DNA of 64,000 nucleotides. Source: Phallusia mammillata (lineage: Eukaryota; Chordata; Ascidiacea; Phlebobranchia; Ascidiidae). The stretch lies in assembly GCA_003260075.1 (NCBI GenBank), contig QLIY01000055.1, forward strand, positions 62,001 through 126,000. Direction: 5' to 3'. How positions within the stretch are numbered: position 1 is the first letter of the stretch; each line of letters opens with the position of its first letter. Under the pieces are notes generated by a model that saw only the letters and a list, made by a program, of their open reading frames with translations, was not told where the DNA came from and made no database searches. The position numbers were made by a program, and so were the translations under genes. Positions 12,101-22,615 of this stretch are shown in pieces.

Positions 12101-14203
12101 TTCATTATATGTTTTTCTTTTTATCACTAATAACGGGCAAACATATTTTTCGAAGCGTCTGAACCATAACGTATTTGGGCCGCTATGTTTTCGTTAAACT
12201 TTAAAAAAATGAAGTAAAATTGTTACATTGCTCCTTTTTCCTGTTGAAAAAAAGGCTAAATCGCATAAAATTTATGGTCAACATTATGAATGCAAACCTC
12301 TTTTCTAATTAAAATCACACTATAAATTAATTCCAGTTACTTATTTTAGGTTTAATCCCTCTTAAAAACCAAATTGCATTTGAGAGACAAAATAAACGAA
12401 GTATTTCCTAATCCTTTGTCCCGGCTGCCTAAGATAACTGCTTTTTTAATTTTAAAGGTTGCCAATTATGGTATTGGTGGTTATTACGCACCTCACTGTG
12501 ATTTTGATGAAACGAAGGTAGGATATTGCGTATTAAATTAAGTACAAATTGAGCGCCATCATTGTGTATATTTTTTGGACTTACAGGACCTAACTAACAT
12601 GATTGATTCAGATGATAAAAGGATCGCTACATTTCTTGTTTATGTAAGTTATACTGAGCACGCAGCGATCGTGTGTTGTTGATGTCATAATTGTCATGCA
12701 AACACATTCTAACTTACTAATTTGTTTTAAATGCGGCGATTTATGATTAATGTTCAAATTGTTAACGGTTCCCGCAACAGTTGAAAATTTGCATTTTTTT
12801 ATTTCACGCAAGTACTTTCTGGAAGCAAAAATTAAAAAAAAACTTTGTATCCTATTATGATTATTTTTGGTGATTTTGGTATTTCTGGCCCCTTTTTTCT
12901 GTAGCTAAGCGACGTTAAGCATGGAGGCACCACTGTTTTTCTCGAACCTAAAATTGGAGTTAGACCGATAAAGGGAAGCGCAGTTTTTTGGTACAACCTC
13001 TATCCATCTGGAGAAGGAGATTTACGTACTGTTCACGCTGCATGTCCTGTGCTAACTGGCGTCAAGTGGAGTGAGTTTGGTGATTTAAAGAAGTGAACGG
13101 TTTGGTTTGTTTTTGGTTAGCACTAATAGGTTAATGCGGATAGGGCTTTTGCAATTAGACTAGTACTAGTTCATATATTTTGATCCACCGACTCCAATGT
13201 TCATAGATCCATAGGAGAAAATGGTTTGCATTGCAACTTTGTTATTGTTGCAAACTGTGACAAGCTGTTTTCGGAATTGAGTTGAAATTAAGTCCGTATT
13301 TTAGTTTCCATAAATATTTTACAAGTTGTAGTTGTCTTTGTAGGCTAGAATAGGATAGAACAGTTGTGAATAAATAGCATAACAAACTTCATTACTGAAG
13401 GGAATGTTTTCTTGTTGAAAAAAGGTAAAATAAACACGTTGCGGAAATTTTACGAGGTAAAATATTAGCAACATATGTAAGTGAACATGAATCCGGTAAA
13501 TTGCAAAATGGCTGGTAAATTGGTTATGCAGTTAACCGGATTAGTCTGTAATACAGATGCATTAAAATAGGCCAGGCCAAGCAGATCTCTTGCATTTGAC
13601 TCGGTGCCAGTCGAACGTTTAAGTGATTGGTCTGACGGGGCTAGAGTAAAACCATCTCGAAATCACGTATTTGAAGTAATAGTGCTGACGCGAGAATGTT
13701 TTGACCATTTCCGTCACACAAATTATTTAAAGTCAAAATCGCAATTCGCAAGCGTCGTGTATTTGTGACACTAAACACCAGTTAGTGACCGGTTGATATG
13801 AAATTTTCGGTTTTCGACGCCACTGTTTTGGCGAGGTAGTGAGAAGCAATTGCACGAAGTTAGCCTTTGAGGAACGTGTAGTGTGAAGCAGAAGTTTTAT
13901 TCTATAATTTATTTAAGAACAGTGAAGCAATTGAGTGACAGGTATAACAAGAGCTTCGATTGAAAGCAAAAGAATGGAAAATAGCAAGTAAGAAAGTTTA
14001 AGTTTGTGTTAAAGGTTTGGGTGTATCATATAGCCCTCATTGTCCGTTTTTTATTTACACTATTTTTATTGAAACTAATATTAAAAATTTCTAATATTTT
14101 TTTAGTCGCCAACAAATGGATTCAGGCAAAGGATCAAGAACTAAGGAGAAAGTGTGGCAAGGAAATAACTGCAGACAATCGCATTTTTGAAATGCAACCT
14201 TAA
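9155..14203 (+). CDS. Collagen prolyl 4-hydroxylase alpha subunit, copy B (tandem paralogue)
   Basis: Twelve exons: 9155-9357, 9610-9770, 9832-9969, 10039-10217, 10406-10470, 10556-10682, 11167-11346, 11915-12085, 12458-12517, 12587-12643, 12905-13070, 14106-14203. They sum to 1605 bases (534 aa) with compatible phases; exons 3, 4, 8 and 11 have exactly the same lengths as in copy A. The signal peptide is followed by EWFSSVGQMEDL. The catalytic set is intact: His/Asp in PHCDF (about residues 421 and 423), distal His in VHAAC (about 491) and Lys in GVKW (about 501). Exon 5 is only 65 bases against 95 in copy A and its TPR sequence is strongly diverged, so the peptide-binding surface may differ. 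Exon 4 and the intron before exon 7 are hit by G-run-spaced duplications. The exon set assumes one copy of each is spliced. Confidence 0.9.
10114..10345. repeat. G-run-spaced duplication 2, inside P4HA-B exon 4
   Basis: Bases 10114-10224 (3' part of exon 4, its donor and the first intron bases) recur at 10236-10345 after an 11-base G run (10225-10235). The copies differ at only a few positions, including a Leu-to-stop change in the old frame (TTG to TGA at the start of copy 2). Copy 2 has its own donor but no acceptor, so it would normally be intronic. Confidence 0.9.
10876..11172. repeat. G-run-spaced duplication 3, in P4HA-B intron 6 and exon 7 acceptor
   Basis: Copy 1 is 10876-11012, a 10-base G run follows (11013-11022), and copy 2 starts near 11024. 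Both copies end at the same intron-exon acceptor (CTTCAAACAG then AAAA), but only copy 2 continues into coding exon 7. Copy 2 carries a short extra block (TTAGCCAGAT). Confidence 0.88.
11347..11914. other. Intron 7 of P4HA-B
   Basis: An AT-rich intron with a GTACGT donor and TTTAG acceptor. I see no repeat, element or coding segment in it. Confidence 0.7.
12086..12457. other. Intron 8 of P4HA-B
   Basis: An AT-rich intron of about 370 bp between GTATTC and TTAAAG. Nothing else is visible. Confidence 0.7.
13071..14105. other. Intron 11 of P4HA-B
   Basis: A 1.0-kb intron with a GTGAGT donor and TTTTTAG acceptor, placed exactly like the 1.2-kb last intron of copy A. No element or coding signal is recognised. 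Confidence 0.7.
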
Positions 14204-14278
14204 TGCTGTCGTGCATTACAGCTACATATTTTTTCTAATTTTTTCACTGGATCTGTCAGGAGCTTTATAAATAACCGA

Positions 14279-14284
14279 AATAAA
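14279..14284 (+). terminator. Polyadenylation signal AATAAA of P4HA-B
   Basis: A canonical AATAAA lies 76 bp after the stop codon at 14203 and just before the two hAT-like insertions. Confidence 0.65.
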
Positions 14285-14352
14285 TTCAGACAAAATTACG
14301 CGTTTAATAAATTACAAAAAAAGAAACGAAAATAATGTCTGTCGCACTAGAG

Positions 14353-14829
14353 CAGTGGTTCCCAAACTGTGGGCCATGGCCCAGTACTGGGCCACAATTG
14401 AACACATTCTACTGTTTTGTTATACAGTAGATATTAGGCGCTTTGTTTTGAAAAACATAATATTTGCAAAACAATAATTATTTAGCAAGAAATGTCATTG
14501 TCTCCTAACAATGGGTTTTAGCTGGTGGGTGGGAGATAGCAGTTCAAAGTGGATGAGTAGTGAGGTATGTGAGTAGCGGGAATTGATAAGTAGCCATTTA
14601 TTGAACTAGCTAACTTTTCAGAAACAATTAGTGCAATTTACTAAATAATAGCTGCAAATATGGCTAAATTTCCGGAGCATCTCATTAAAAACAAATTACT
14701 AGAAACCATTTCGCCTGTTTTTGACTCTATTTTTCATTTTTGTGCCCAAATTTACAGCACGCGTATGGCCACGAATCGCTATTAAAATAGACATTTGGGC
14801 CACAGACCAAAAACGTTTGAGAACCCCTG
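14353..14829. mobile_element. hAT-like MITE, first of a tandem pair
   Basis: It starts CAGTGGTTCCCAAAC and ends with the inverse GTTTGAGAACCCCTG. The 8-bp CACTAGAG flanks it at 14345-14352 and 14830-14837. It has no coding capacity. Confidence 0.92.
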
Positions 14830-14837
14830 CACTAGAG

Positions 14838-15375
14838 CAGTGGTCTTCAACCTTTTTTAAAAGCGACCCCAAGTTAAAGGAAAATTGAAACAGCATTTAC
14901 ACGCGACCCCATTTTTTTACGATATGGGGTATTGCCGAAACTGAAACTATTTTCATGTAAATATGCCCGCTTAATTTTCAAGTAAACTAAATATTAGCAT
15001 TCAGTGTGCAATATTACGCTCAAATGTAGAACCCAAAAGTTTTATTTAATTTGGCCTTACCAGTTTGCAGAAATCAGTTAATTTTATGTATTTTCCTGCT
15101 GTATTATTTTGGACACAATGTGCCATTCATGGTTCTTTATCGCGTAACAATGGGTTGGACAACGTTTTTTACTAGATTATTGCATCACAATGATTAGATT
15201 GTAACACGAGGTACCAAGATGTACTGCAAAACATGAGCAAAGGTTGCGAACTGGGACAAAAACGGTTCATTTTTTGGTAATGAATTTAAAAGCCGATAGA
15301 TTGAATTTATAGCGACCCCAGAAAAAGTTTAGGCGACCCCACTTGGGGTCGCGACCCACAGGTTGAAGACCACTG
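14838..15375. mobile_element. hAT-like MITE, second of a tandem pair
   Basis: It starts CAGTGGTCTTCAACC and ends GGTTGAAGACCACTG, a perfect inverted repeat. The flanking CACTAGAG copies are at 14830-14837 and 15376-15383. It contains GCGACCCCA blocks at both ends. The terminus family differs from its neighbour but the target is the same. Confidence 0.92.
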
Positions 15376-15470
15376 CACTAGAGGATGAACATTTTAAAAT
15401 TGGTGTCCGCTATGTGGCAATATAGAGGCAAGATGCTGTTTGCTGATCGATTCGGCACAACACACTTGCT

Positions 15471-15476
15471 TTTATT
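15471..15476 (-). terminator. Candidate polyadenylation signal for the mucin-like gene
   Basis: TTTATT on the plus strand is AATAAA on the minus strand, about 220 bp downstream of the inferred stop codon at 15699-15701. Confidence 0.4.
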
Positions 15477-15698
15477 ATTTTACTAAAAAGTCAGCAATTT
15501 AACACACTGTTTTTTTGTTTATCCCTGCTGAACACCGGCGTTTTTATGTTTCTATTATTATAAGTACAAATAAACGGCTTGAGATCTATGCTTACGTTGT
15601 TTACCACAAGATAATGCCACTGAGGATTTCTAAGTGTATTTGTGTATCATATCAAGAAGTGCGGAATCATCAATCTGAGCTAAAAGCATTTGCACACA

Positions 15699-18600
15699 TC
15701 ACGCGAAACTCATAAACTTAATGCACACATTGCCCAATTCGAAAAATAAACACCAACAACATAATACATCGAATATCACACAACGCAAAACGCTTGGAAT
15801 AACAGGTGCAGGCTGCATAGTGCAACTGTGGTCTACTGGTAAATAAGTTACGGCAAAATAAACACATGGTGGTTGGCACGCTCCACCCTTTGCTCCAAAC
15901 TTTGTCGGTGGATAGATACCACGGTTTCGCATAAGCTTGTCTTTTCTCACTTCCCCTAAATTTCTGATTGTGTTTTCAAGTGTTTTTCGTGTAATTGTTG
16001 GAAATTGACTTTTGCATGCGGTTTACTCTCAAGTCCTGGAACCTTTTATAGTGTGCTGTAATAGCAGCTTTCCGGCGACTTGTGTTAAATATGCATTTCA
16101 ATGTTCACTACCTCAGAGCTTGAACTGTTAAAAAAAGTCATAATTTCAATGATTTGTAAAAATGTAAATCGCATTTCAAATCATATCGAGTGTTGCTCAC
16201 CTGCTGATTTCTTCCATTTCGTGTCTTTCAACTGTGGCATGGGTAGCACGGGGTGGAATGTCAGGGCTTTCGTAATAAATTTCCTGTGAACAGAGTTTTT
16301 ATGTAAGGTAAACCATATTACATAAAGAATGTCTTGTCCATTGTAAAGTTTTACGAGTAAGGCGGCTGAAATAGTTTTACTATCCGTTTGCTTTGTTTTT
16401 CGCGGAGTAGGCTTGTGTAACGGTGGCCTTAAATATTGACTTACGTTCCAATATGTTGCAAGAGCCTTTTCACGATTTGTTGGGAATGCGTCATCCTAAC
16501 AAAATATAAAAGTCTTGTCATTTGGCGTTTTTAGGCAGGTAAAAATATGTCACTCACAATCCACTTTCCTCCGAATGAGCCTGAACTTCTATGCCGTCTT
16601 TTAATTAGAACAATTCCAGCCACGACAATGAGGAAAGCAATCGCGGATGCAAAAATGATAAACACAAACAACCAGGCTGTAAAACAGTTGTAATTACGAC
16701 CTTATAATTTAAGAATAAAATACATGTAGTTGTTTCCAAACTGTTTTCAGTTTTACTGTGAAACATTTTTATTTAGTCAATATGACTTTATTTGTACAAT
16801 CTTTTAATTTTTTGATAAAGCATGAACATTTACATTTCCTTTAAGTTTGGGTGTAACATTAATATAAATGGTTCCATCTTAGAACAAACAAAAGTGGGAA
16901 CAGCATTCTTTAGCTCGGCGACTATTCATTTAAAGCGTCACTCGGGAGGAAAGTTGCCCAATTGTTTGCTCTCATTAGTTTGTTTGCCCGAGCGTTATAT
17001 TTACTTACGGTTGTAGCAATTATTCCCATCGAAACCGACCATACAGGTACACACTCCAATATTGTCGTTTGCCGCTTCATCGCACCATCCAAACGGTGCG
17101 TTGCAATCACTGTTACTTGTGCAAGTGCGCAGTACTAAAACACCGAGAAAATGTGTTAAAATCGATTATAATCCTTTTGTACAACTTGACATACGTGCAC
17201 AAGACTGCACATTGTCAGAAATCAGAACATATCCTGAGTTGCATTCACATATCGTATTTCCGTTTTGTACCCGACAGGTTGTGCTTGTTGCATTGCAATA
17301 TCCATCGAATTCGTTACAAACGACTTCGCTCGAACCTGAATTGCAGAAACAAGTTTAGTCGACTTTAAACAAGTGCGATTCATGTACACTTACTTCCTGC
17401 ATCTCGCGTTGACTCTTCCACTAAAATTGGTACTCCACCCACAGAACAAGTTGTTTGATTTGGACCGCACTGAACGAAATATTCAAAATATATTGTCAAA
17501 ACATATTTTTTGTTTATTTTACATTTTAGGAATAGCTGTTTTTTTATTTATGTTTTGTTGGATCTTAACTATTTACCTGCGACACCACGTAAACGGAAAA
17601 TGCGTTAGCTAAATCAGTTTCGTTGACTGGACTCGAGGGCAGATAAGTCAATATGTAGTCCCATATTGTCGATGATGATGATGGTGTTGTTGATTCCCCT
17701 ACAACTACAGCACTGGAAAATCCTTCCGTACTGTTATAGGCCTCCTCGATCTAAAAGCAAAATGTTTCCAAAGCCTAAATATTTAAACTTAGATATGGTT
17801 ACCTTTCGAAAAACTTACGATAGTCTGCACTTCATCGATAGTAGCTCGTTTTTTACGTCTCGAGTTAGCAACGTGTAATTTTCCACCGAATTGCCTTCCT
17901 ATGAGAGAAAACAGATTTGTTGATTTAGCAACGAGTTTGCAGAGCAAGTTCTATGAATGAATGTTAAAATCAATCTATGCACAATCATAAAGTAGTCAGT
18001 TTTCTTGATACGAAACTTATAACTTGTATTAGCGTCCATTCTTATACGAATTACCTGACATACATTCGCCATCTACTTCAAAAAAATTTGGATCACACGC
18101 ACATTGAAGGCCATTTGGAAGGCACCAGCGGTCAGCACCACAGGACGTACTGTTACATTGTGTTGTGCCTATGAATAAAATAAAACAAAAAACCTTAGTT
18201 TCAAAGGCAATGCGTACGCTACCGCCATTTATCGATACTTACTTCCACTTGTGCTTGCTGTGGTAACGAATAGTGTGGATTCTGCGATTTGGGTTGTTGC
18301 AACCCGTTCTGTTGTTTCTTGTATTGCTGGAGTCGTCATATCTGTAGTTTCGTCGATTCCAGTTGTTGAAACCTGTTCTGTTGTTTCCTGTGTTACAGAT
18401 TCAGTCGTCATATCTGTAGTTTCGTCGATTCCAGTTGTTGAAACCTGTTCTGTAGTTTCTTGTGTTGAAGCTTGAGTTGTCATATCTGTAGTTTCGCCAA
18501 TTTCAGTTGTTGAAACCTGTTCTGTAGTTTCTTGTGTTACAGATTCAGTCGTCATATCTGTAGTTTCGTCGATTCCAGTTGTTGAAACCTGTTCTGTAGT

Positions 18601-20127
18601 TTCTTGTGTTGAAGCTTGAGTTGTCATATCTGTAGTTTCGCCAATTTCAGTTGTTGAAACCTGTTCTGTAGTTTCTTGTGTTACAGATTCAGTCGTCATA
18701 TCTGTAGTTTCGTCGATTCCAGTTGTTGAAACCTCTTCTGTAGTGTCTTGTGTTGCATATTCAGTCGTCATATCTGTAGTTTCGTCGATTCCAGTTGTTG
18801 AAACCTGTTCTGTAGTTTCTTGTGTTGGAGCTGGAGTTGTCATATCTGTAGTTTCGTCGATTCCAGTTGTTGAAACCTGTTCTGTAGTTTCTTGTGTTGG
18901 AGCTTGAGTTGTCATATCTGTAGTTTCGTCGATTCCAGTTGTTGAAACCTGTTCTGTAGTTTCTTGTGTTGGAGCTTGAGTTGTCATATCTGTAGTTTCG
19001 TCGATTCCAGTTGTTGAAACCTGTTCTGTAGTTTCTTGTGTTGGAGCTTGAGTTGTCATATCTGTAGTTTCGTCGATTCCAGTTGTTGAAACCTGTTCTG
19101 TAGTTTCTTGTGTTGGAGCTTGAGTTGTCATATCTGTAGTTTCGTCGATTCCAGTTGTTGAAACCTGTTCTGTAGTTTCTTGTGTTGGAGCTTGAGTTGT
19201 CATATCTGTAGTTTCGTCGATTCCAGTTGTTGAAACCTGTTCTGTAGTTTCTTGTGTTGGAGCTTGAGTTGTCATATCTGTAGTTTCGTCGATTCCAGTT
19301 GTTGAAACCTGTTCTGTAGTTTCTTGTGTTGGAGCTTGAGTTGTCATATCTGTAGTTTCGTCGATTCCAGTTGTTGAAACCTGTTCTGTAGTTTCTTGTG
19401 TTGGAGCTTGAGTTGTCATATCTGTAGTTTCGTCGATTCCAGTTGTTGAAACCTGTTCTGTAGTTTCTTGTGTTGGAGCTTGAGTTGTCATATCTGTAGT
19501 TTCGTCGATTCCAGTTGTTGAAACCTGTTCTGTAGTTTCTTGTGTTGGAGCTTGAGTTGTCATATCTGTAGTTTCGTCGATTCCAGTTGTTGAAACCTGT
19601 TCTGTAGTTTCTTGTGTTGGAGCTTGAGTTGTCATATCTGTAGTTTCGTCGATTCCAGTTGTTGAAACCTGTTCTGTAGTTTCTTGTGTTGGAGCTTGAG
19701 TTGTCATATCTGTAGTTTCGTCGATTCCAGTTGTTGAAACCTGTTCTGTAGTTTCTTGTGTTGGAGCTTGAGTTGTCATATCTGTAGTTTCGTCGATTCC
19801 AGTTGTTGAAACCTGTTCTGTAGTTTCTTGTGTTGGAGCTTGAGTTGTCATATCTGTAGTTTCGTCGATTCCAGTTGTTGAAACCTGTTCTGTAGTTTCT
19901 TGTGTTGGAGCTTGAGTTGTCATATCTGTAGTTTCGTCGATTCCAGTTGTCGAAACATGTTCTGTAGTTTCTTGTGTTGGACCTCGAGTTGTCATGTCCG
20001 TAGTTTCGGCGATTGAAGTTATTGAAACTTGTTCTGGGATGTTTGGTGTCGTTTGTGCAATTCCTTCAACGATTGTGGACATAATAAATGCCAGTATTGC
20101 TATTCTTTTTCCTTTGTTATTTAGCAT
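15699..20127 (-). CDS. Transmembrane mucin-like protein with EGF-like and SEA-like modules
   Basis: Eleven exons: 20127-18243, 18168-18055, 17898-17819, 17750-17577, 17469-17394, 17335-17195, 17134-17009, 16676-16558, 16495-16445, 16283-16201, 15963-15699. They sum to 3114 bases (1037 aa) in frame. Exon 1 encodes a signal peptide (IAILAFIMSTIVEGIA) and about 24 units of a 24-residue Thr-rich acidic repeat suited to O-glycosylation. Exon 2 is a Cys-rich EGF-like module. Exons 3-4 resemble a SEA domain: a basic RRKKR stretch, then EAYNSTEGFSSAVVV and IWDYILTYLP. Exons 5-7 are Cys-rich, with two EGF-like modules. Exon 8 is a membrane helix (WLFVFIIFASAIAFLIVV) followed by KRRHR. Exons 9-11 are the cytoplasmic tail with EIYYESP. 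The order repeat-EGF-SEA-EGF-TM recalls vertebrate MUC3/12/17-type membrane mucins; orthology is not claimed. The last acceptor is ambiguous (15963 or 15955), so the C terminus is uncertain. Confidence 0.82.
18320..20020 (-). repeat. 72-bp coding minisatellite (24-residue Thr-rich units)
   Basis: The array has a strict 72-base period, about 24 units. Fifteen central units (roughly 18896 to 19910) carry QAPTQ and look base-identical. The distal units alternate QASTQ and ESVTQ variants as a two-unit higher-order pattern, and the array ends have unique units (RGPTQ at the N-terminal end, PAIQ at the other). Period 72 keeps the reading frame for any copy number. Confidence 0.95.
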
Positions 20128-20224
20128 TTTTCTGACTTAGGCTAATTCCAACACACTTTCTTCCGATTGATTCTGGTAAAGACAAACAAATTATCGTCTC
20201 TACGATACTGATTTTGGTTGTCTA

Positions 20225-20419
20225 AACCAGTGATCTCCAACTTTTTTGAAATTCGACCCCAATTAAAAAAAATCAAATCGGCATTTACCTACGACCTCTT
20301 TTTTTGTTGCGAAGAACCCCCCCCCCAACCAGTGATCTCCAACTTTTTTGAAATTCGACCCCAATTAAAAAAAAATGAAATCGGCATTTTCCTACGACCT
20401 CATTTTTTTGTTGCGAAGA
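20225..20419. repeat. C-run-spaced duplication 4
   Basis: Copy 1 is 20225-20316, a 10-base C run occupies 20317-20326, and copy 2 is about 20327-20419. Both start AACCAGTGATCTCCAAC. Copies differ at a few bases and in A-run length. Confidence 0.9.
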
Positions 20420-20638
20420 GAAATATTTCAAGTAATGCTGAAACTAAATAACACGAGTAATCTTGAATGTCCTTTTCAGAATTATAGTAAAACATGGCGA
20501 CACAAAAACATTCCAAAATCATTGTTTTTGAAAAATTTCACTTAAAACCTCGCCAATAAATTGGATTTGGTGATATCCATGGACCCCAGAAAAAGTTAAG
20601 GCGACCCGGCTTCGCTACTTACAGATTGGACACCACTG
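20228..20638. mobile_element. hAT-like element with internal C-run duplication
   Basis: It begins CAGTGATCTCCAAC and ends TTGGACACCACTG, an imperfect inverted repeat, with CGACCCCA and GCGACCC subterminal blocks like those of the element at 14838-15375. The flanking 8-mers do not match, so no target duplication is supported. Confidence 0.65.
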
Positions 20639-21733
20639 GTTTTGGTTATTAACGCCTGTACGCCTTGGGCGCTTGTGAATGTAGCCAGATACACCTACGG
20701 AAAAAAATATTTTGCACAATGTAGTCCTTCGTATTTGTTACCAATTTTTTTCATGTTCAAATCAATCTTGTGTTCTGAACTTTTTAATACAGTATCTGAC
20801 CTTTTTACTTTTTCTCGCGGTATTGTAGTGTTTTCTCTTTTTTATGCTTGAAACGGTTATTTACAAGAATACTCTTCGTAAAACTAAAAAGTTTGATTGT
20901 ATTACACCACATCCGTTCTCGCTCATATTCACTAAATTGATATTTTTGATAACTTGCAATAGCTATAGACATTGTTACTGTACCTTATTTTTTGACTGGG
21001 GCTAAGCAGAGTAAAAATTTAAAGTATCGTTTTGTATTGTATAGGCTGCTTTTTGTTATGGGTTACTTTTCAGAAATTTCCTAGTGAAAACATTGCCATT
21101 AAATGAGAGCAGTGACAATTTCTACAAACTCTATCTGCTTTAAAAACGATTCATTAAATAATACACTATCAAGTTGTCAAACACAGAAGTGCGATCGTGT
21201 TAAACACACAAGTGCGATCGTCAAAAATATCTTACCCGGTTTTCTAGCTGTACTTTCTATGCCTGAAGAATTTATTGCAGTTAAAACAAGCAACCAAAAC
21301 TGTCTACCGTAGCTATATGTAGGCTAGGCTACCCCCTTTTTCCCTTTGTTAACATTACTATTTAGCGCTTTCTTTATTACCTGTACGGGCTTGTCCACTG
21401 ACGCAAGGCGTTAACACACATAGGGTACTTAAAATGGCATAGGCAACGGGTGTTTCTGAAACTAATATTTGTTTGAAACAACAGCGCAAGTAAATGTGTG
21501 GTGGATAGGAGCTTGAATGGTTTTGTTGGTTGTTCATTCGACGCAATTAACTTGCTGGTCTAGTACCAGTTCTCGCACAATTATTTTTCTGTATTGAATT
21601 TCATCTGCGCGCGAAATCGTTCACAGTGAGATGATTATGACAAAATAAGTGATATGACAAGATGAGCAGTGTCGCGTGCTATTCTCACGAGGCGGTGCAG
21701 AAAACTGTGTAGGATAAATATTCGTCTCTCACC

Positions 21734-21875
21734 GCCACGGGAATAGGAAACAAAAAGAGCGCTGAGTACAAAAAACAACAACGACGAAGTTGTAAAGTAG
21801 CCCCCCCCCCCCGCCACGGGAATAGGAAACAAAAAGAGCGCTGAGTACAAAAAACAACGACGACGAAGTTATAAA
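21734..21875. repeat. C-run-spaced duplication 5
   Basis: Copy 1 is 21734-21800, a 12-base C run is at 21801-21812, and copy 2 is about 21813-21875. Both start GCCACGGGAATAGG. Differences include one ACA triplet. Confidence 0.9.
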
Positions 21876-22615
21876 GAAGGGCACACGTATACTGGCACTC
21901 AATTGTGGTAAAAAAGTAAGAAAATATGCTGACGAAACTTCATTTTTTAATGCGGGCAATTCCGCTAATCGATCGTGGATGCTTGTTTGCAACGTTGTCT
22001 GTGCGACCACTGTGTTTGCACTGATGTTTAATGAGAACGGCGGGGGTAATATCTTCGGTGCATGTCGGTGATAGGTGGCGAACTATACTTTGTAATCTTG
22101 TATCGCGCTGTTTGCTTTCATCGTCACGGGTCAACTCGAAGTCACGTGTTAATAAGTGATTGTTCATCGACGCACAAGTACGTATGGCACCGGAGTTTGC
22201 AATGAGCCGCCGGCAAATAATGCTTAATGCGAATTTAAACCTTACGTAATACTATAGCGGGTTGAGTAACAGTACACAAGCTTAACAAACGACGCATCAC
22301 AGGCACGTGCTGCGTACACCTATTTGCAGTAACGACACTCGGGAAAAGGGAAGTTAAAAAAGAAGTAAAAATACAACAATTTGGAAGGGATTAGTAACAT
22401 GTATATTTCTCCTCGTTTCCGTGGGTCGTGGTGGGTTACGCGGGGTTCCTCGAACACGGCCCCCCAAAATTGTTGAGACGTGAAAATACACAGTGTTTTG
22501 CAGATGTCGAAAGATTTCGGCCATATATGCTGCTTCACTACAGTATGCTGATTAAATGGGACCCGGTGCACCCTTATAGGGATACTATTTTTCAGTTTTT
22601 TAGCTCTTTAAGTCG

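Larger units (their letters stand above)
20128..22615. other. Intergenic region between laminin alpha 3' end and mucin-like gene
   Basis: Both neighbours are on the minus strand. The stretch holds a hAT-like element with an internal C-run duplication (20228-20638), a second C-run duplication (21734-21875) and otherwise AT-rich DNA. No coding exon is recognised; the longest frames lack any motif. Confidence 0.6.

Noticed and set aside
15718-15955. Alternative last exon of the mucin-like gene from the acceptor at 15955
   Set aside because: It is phase-compatible, but the acceptor eight bases upstream (exon start 15963) gives a more tail-like sequence (RNRGIYPPTKFG); the choice remains uncertain.
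18251-18475. Plus-strand frame within the 72-bp repeat array
   Set aside because: A shadow of the minus-strand mucin repeat; a period divisible by three keeps several frames open.
18320-20020. CRISPR-like regular repeat array
   Set aside because: The 72-bp units are contiguous with no unique spacers and encode protein in one intron-containing animal gene.
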